A stretch of 22,692 bases of DNA. It comes from Candidatus Binatus soli. GTDB taxonomy: Bacteria; Desulfobacterota; Binatia; Binatales; Binataceae. The translations under genes were made by a program, and so were the position numbers. The stretch spans positions 1 through 22,692 of the forward strand of contig DLMJ01000011.1 in NCBI GenBank assembly GCA_002479255.1, given 5' to 3'. Below are positions 21,645 through 22,692 of this stretch, one piece after another (position 1 is the stretch's first letter; every line of letters begins with the position of its first letter). Below the pieces are notes generated by a model. The model did not search any database and had not been told where the DNA came from. It saw nothing but the letters and a program-made list of their open reading frames with translations.

Positions 21645-22421
21645 TTGAAAACGACGCTGCTGGTCGTGTTGTCGCTAGCCGCCAACGCGGCAGTTTGGGG
21701 GAACGCGGCCGCATCCGGGACGAATTCCAGCGGCGCCTTCGATTTCGGCGCGCTCGAGTTGAAGGTCTTGAGCCCCGACGGGAAGCAAACGATCGGATCT
21801 ACGCGTTTCATGGTCTTGCGTGGCAACTCAATCGAAGAGGTCAGGGGCGAGACCACATACCTCGATGGCGAACACGATAATGAAAGCGAACGGCTATACG
21901 TCGAAAACCCGAAGTCCACACCCAGGCTCGACACTTACGAGCACTCGTTTTTCAACGCCGACGGCACGCTTCATATGGTAGACACGCTTAACGCCACATC
22001 CGGCCTTGCCTCGTGCGCGAGCTATACAGTGGGCAAGATAAAAGTGCGCCAGTCGCAGCTCGAGGTCCCAGCCGATTCTTTCGCCGGCGCATCCGAACTG
22101 ATGATAGTGGTCGCGAGCCTTAGGCAGGGGATCCGTGAAGTCAAATTCCATGCGTTCGCATGCGTGCCAGGGCCTGAGATCTTCAGCGTCGAGACGTCGC
22201 TTCCAGACCGATCGGAGCATTGGCCTCTATACCCCGGCGATCTCGTCCGCCTCGATATGCGGCCCGACCTCGGAGCCTTGAATCTGTTGCTCGCGCCGTT
22301 CATGCCAACGATGGACGCGTGGTTCAATCCGAATGACAATTGGAACTACGTCGGCGGCGAGTTTGACCGCTATTTCCGCGGACCTCACGTGCTGACGCTG
22401 CGGGTCTCGCCGGCGGATTGA
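21645..22421 (+). CDS. Secreted protein of unknown function
   Basis: A 258-residue protein with an N-terminal signal (KTTLLVVLSLAANAAVWGNAAASG), so it is exported to the periplasm or beyond. The body is predicted to be beta-rich. Features are GSTRFMVLRGNSIEEVRGETTYLDGEHD, TYEHSFFNADGTLHMVDTLN, LEVPADSFAGASELMIV, and a C-terminal aromatic stretch DAWFNPNDNWNYVGGEFDRYFRG. It loosely recalls DUF3108-like envelope proteins, but I do not recognise the family. The start is TTG with GGAGCCGGA upstream, 33 bases after the glycosyltransferase stop. Co-transcription with that pair is likely, so a role in the envelope is plausible. Confidence 0.75.
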   Translation: MKTTLLVVLSLAANAAVWGNAAASGTNSSGAFDFGALELKVLSPDGKQTIGSTRFMVLRGNSIEEVRGETTYLDGEHDNESERLYVENPKSTPRLDTYEHSFFNADGTLHMVDTLNATSGLASCASYTVGKIKVRQSQLEVPADSFAGASELMIVVASLRQGIREVKFHAFACVPGPEIFSVETSLPDRSEHWPLYPGDLVRLDMRPDLGALNLLLAPFMPTMDAWFNPNDNWNYVGGEFDRYFRGPHVLTLRVSPAD

Positions 22422-22444
22422 GGCTTCGATAAATCACAAATCGC

Positions 22445-22459
22445 CGGGCTACCGGCCCG
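22445..22459 (+). terminator. Weak hairpin after the secreted-protein gene
   Basis: CGGGC-TACCG-GCCCG is a 5-bp perfect hairpin about 24 bases past the stop of the secreted-protein gene. There is no T-tract, so termination is only suggested by position. Confidence 0.25.
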
Positions 22460-22492
22460 CGCACTCGCGTCATGCTACGTGCTTGATTTTAT

Positions 22493-22541
22493 TGGTGGAG
22501 CTGACGCGGATCGAACGCGCGACCTCCTGAATGCCATTCAG
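22493..22541 (-). tRNA. 3' half of tRNA-Ala (GGC), truncated remnant
   Basis: On the minus strand the sequence runs from the anticodon arm (CTGA, loop ATGGCAT, TCAGG; anticodon GGC) through the variable loop. It continues into an intact T arm (GCGCG-TTCGATC-CGCGT) and the acceptor strand CAGCTCC-A-CCA with encoded CCA. The 5' half (acceptor 5' strand and D arm) is absent, because the sequence to the right becomes AT-rich and unrelated. This is the usual form of the duplicated tRNA 3' end at the far attachment site of an integrated element. It is not a functional tRNA. Confidence 0.85.
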
Positions 22542-22673
22542 AAATATTGAAACTTCCTGAACCTTCTCGGGACGCGATCCGCCCCGATTCGCTTGATTTG
22601 TCGCGCTTTTTTGAGCCCACTGTGGTGCATGAAGTTTCAGGCAGCTTCGCCTGATTTGCCACCTATATGCCAC
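22542..22673. other. Likely island-side DNA with short repeats next to the tRNA remnant
   Basis: TGAAACTTC (near 22548) recurs inverted as GAAGTTTCA (near 22631). The string GCCACCTATATGCCACCT near 22658-22675 contains GCCACCT twice at an 11-base period. Such repeats beside an attachment site can be integrase or excisionase arm sites. No gene is supported in this stretch. Confidence 0.4.
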
Positions 22674-22677
22674 CTAG

Positions 22678-22692
22678 GGAACCTCTGCACAG
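22678..22692. mobile_element. Probable insertion-sequence end at right contig edge (partial)
   Basis: GGAACCTCTGCACAG directly after CTAG (22674-22677). The 19 bases 22674-22692 are the reverse complement of 4-22. It is most simply the first bases of an insertion sequence whose other copies made the assembler stop. The IS5-like assignment rests only on target and repeat shape. Confidence 0.45.

Overview
The window is a high-GC bacterial chromosomal fragment, probably from an uncultured soil or sediment Gram-negative. Evidence for this is a lipobox lipoprotein, an LpxH-like phosphoesterase, a HlyD-type efflux operon, a tRNA with encoded CCA, a class III CoA-transferase, and no close resemblance to a model genome. 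A Binatota or Desulfobacterota-like lineage would fit the gene mix, but this is a low-confidence guess with no marker gene behind it.

Layout. Positions 1-2690 hold a glutaredoxin, a small lipoprotein, a polytopic membrane protein, a hicAB toxin-antitoxin pair with its operator, and tRNA-Arg. Positions 2800-6464 are a tightly overlapping TetR/HlyD/ABC-ATPase/ABC-2 permease efflux operon with a TetR-type palindrome at its start. Positions 6489-9264 (minus strand) are a phosphorelay set: a receiver-PAS protein, a membrane PAS histidine kinase and a stand-alone receiver. Positions 9388-11355 (minus strand) are the unusual part. Two consecutive two-gene cassettes share a 120-bp 5' block (promoter plus the first 23 codons) and a 103-bp structured 3' block, but carry unrelated cores. 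One core is a helical protein with a RelE-like toxin; the other is a small DUF5678-like protein with a retropepsin-like aspartyl protease. Positions 11383-12557 hold a bacterioferritin and a MAPEG membrane protein, separated by a hairpin-rich repeat mosaic. Next come a Crp/Fnr regulator and a truncated FkbM-type methyltransferase. Positions 14614-17754 hold a secreted pilus-N-domain-like protein, a fused PabA-PabB and a PabC, the p-aminobenzoate branch of folate synthesis. A class III CoA-transferase follows on the minus strand. Positions 19564-21611 hold a metallophosphoesterase translationally coupled to an MGDG-synthase-like glycosyltransferase, a likely glycolipid pair, followed by a secreted protein of unknown function.

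Ends. The 3' half of a tRNA-Ala(GGC) lies at 22493-22541, as expected for the far boundary of a tRNA-integrated island. Both ends of the window carry the same 19-bp sequence in inverted orientation. Each copy reads CTAG and then an IS-like terminal repeat pointing outward, so the contig probably stops in copies of an insertion sequence.

The best candidate for an undescribed system is the pair of cassettes with constant flanks and swapped cores at 9388-11355.
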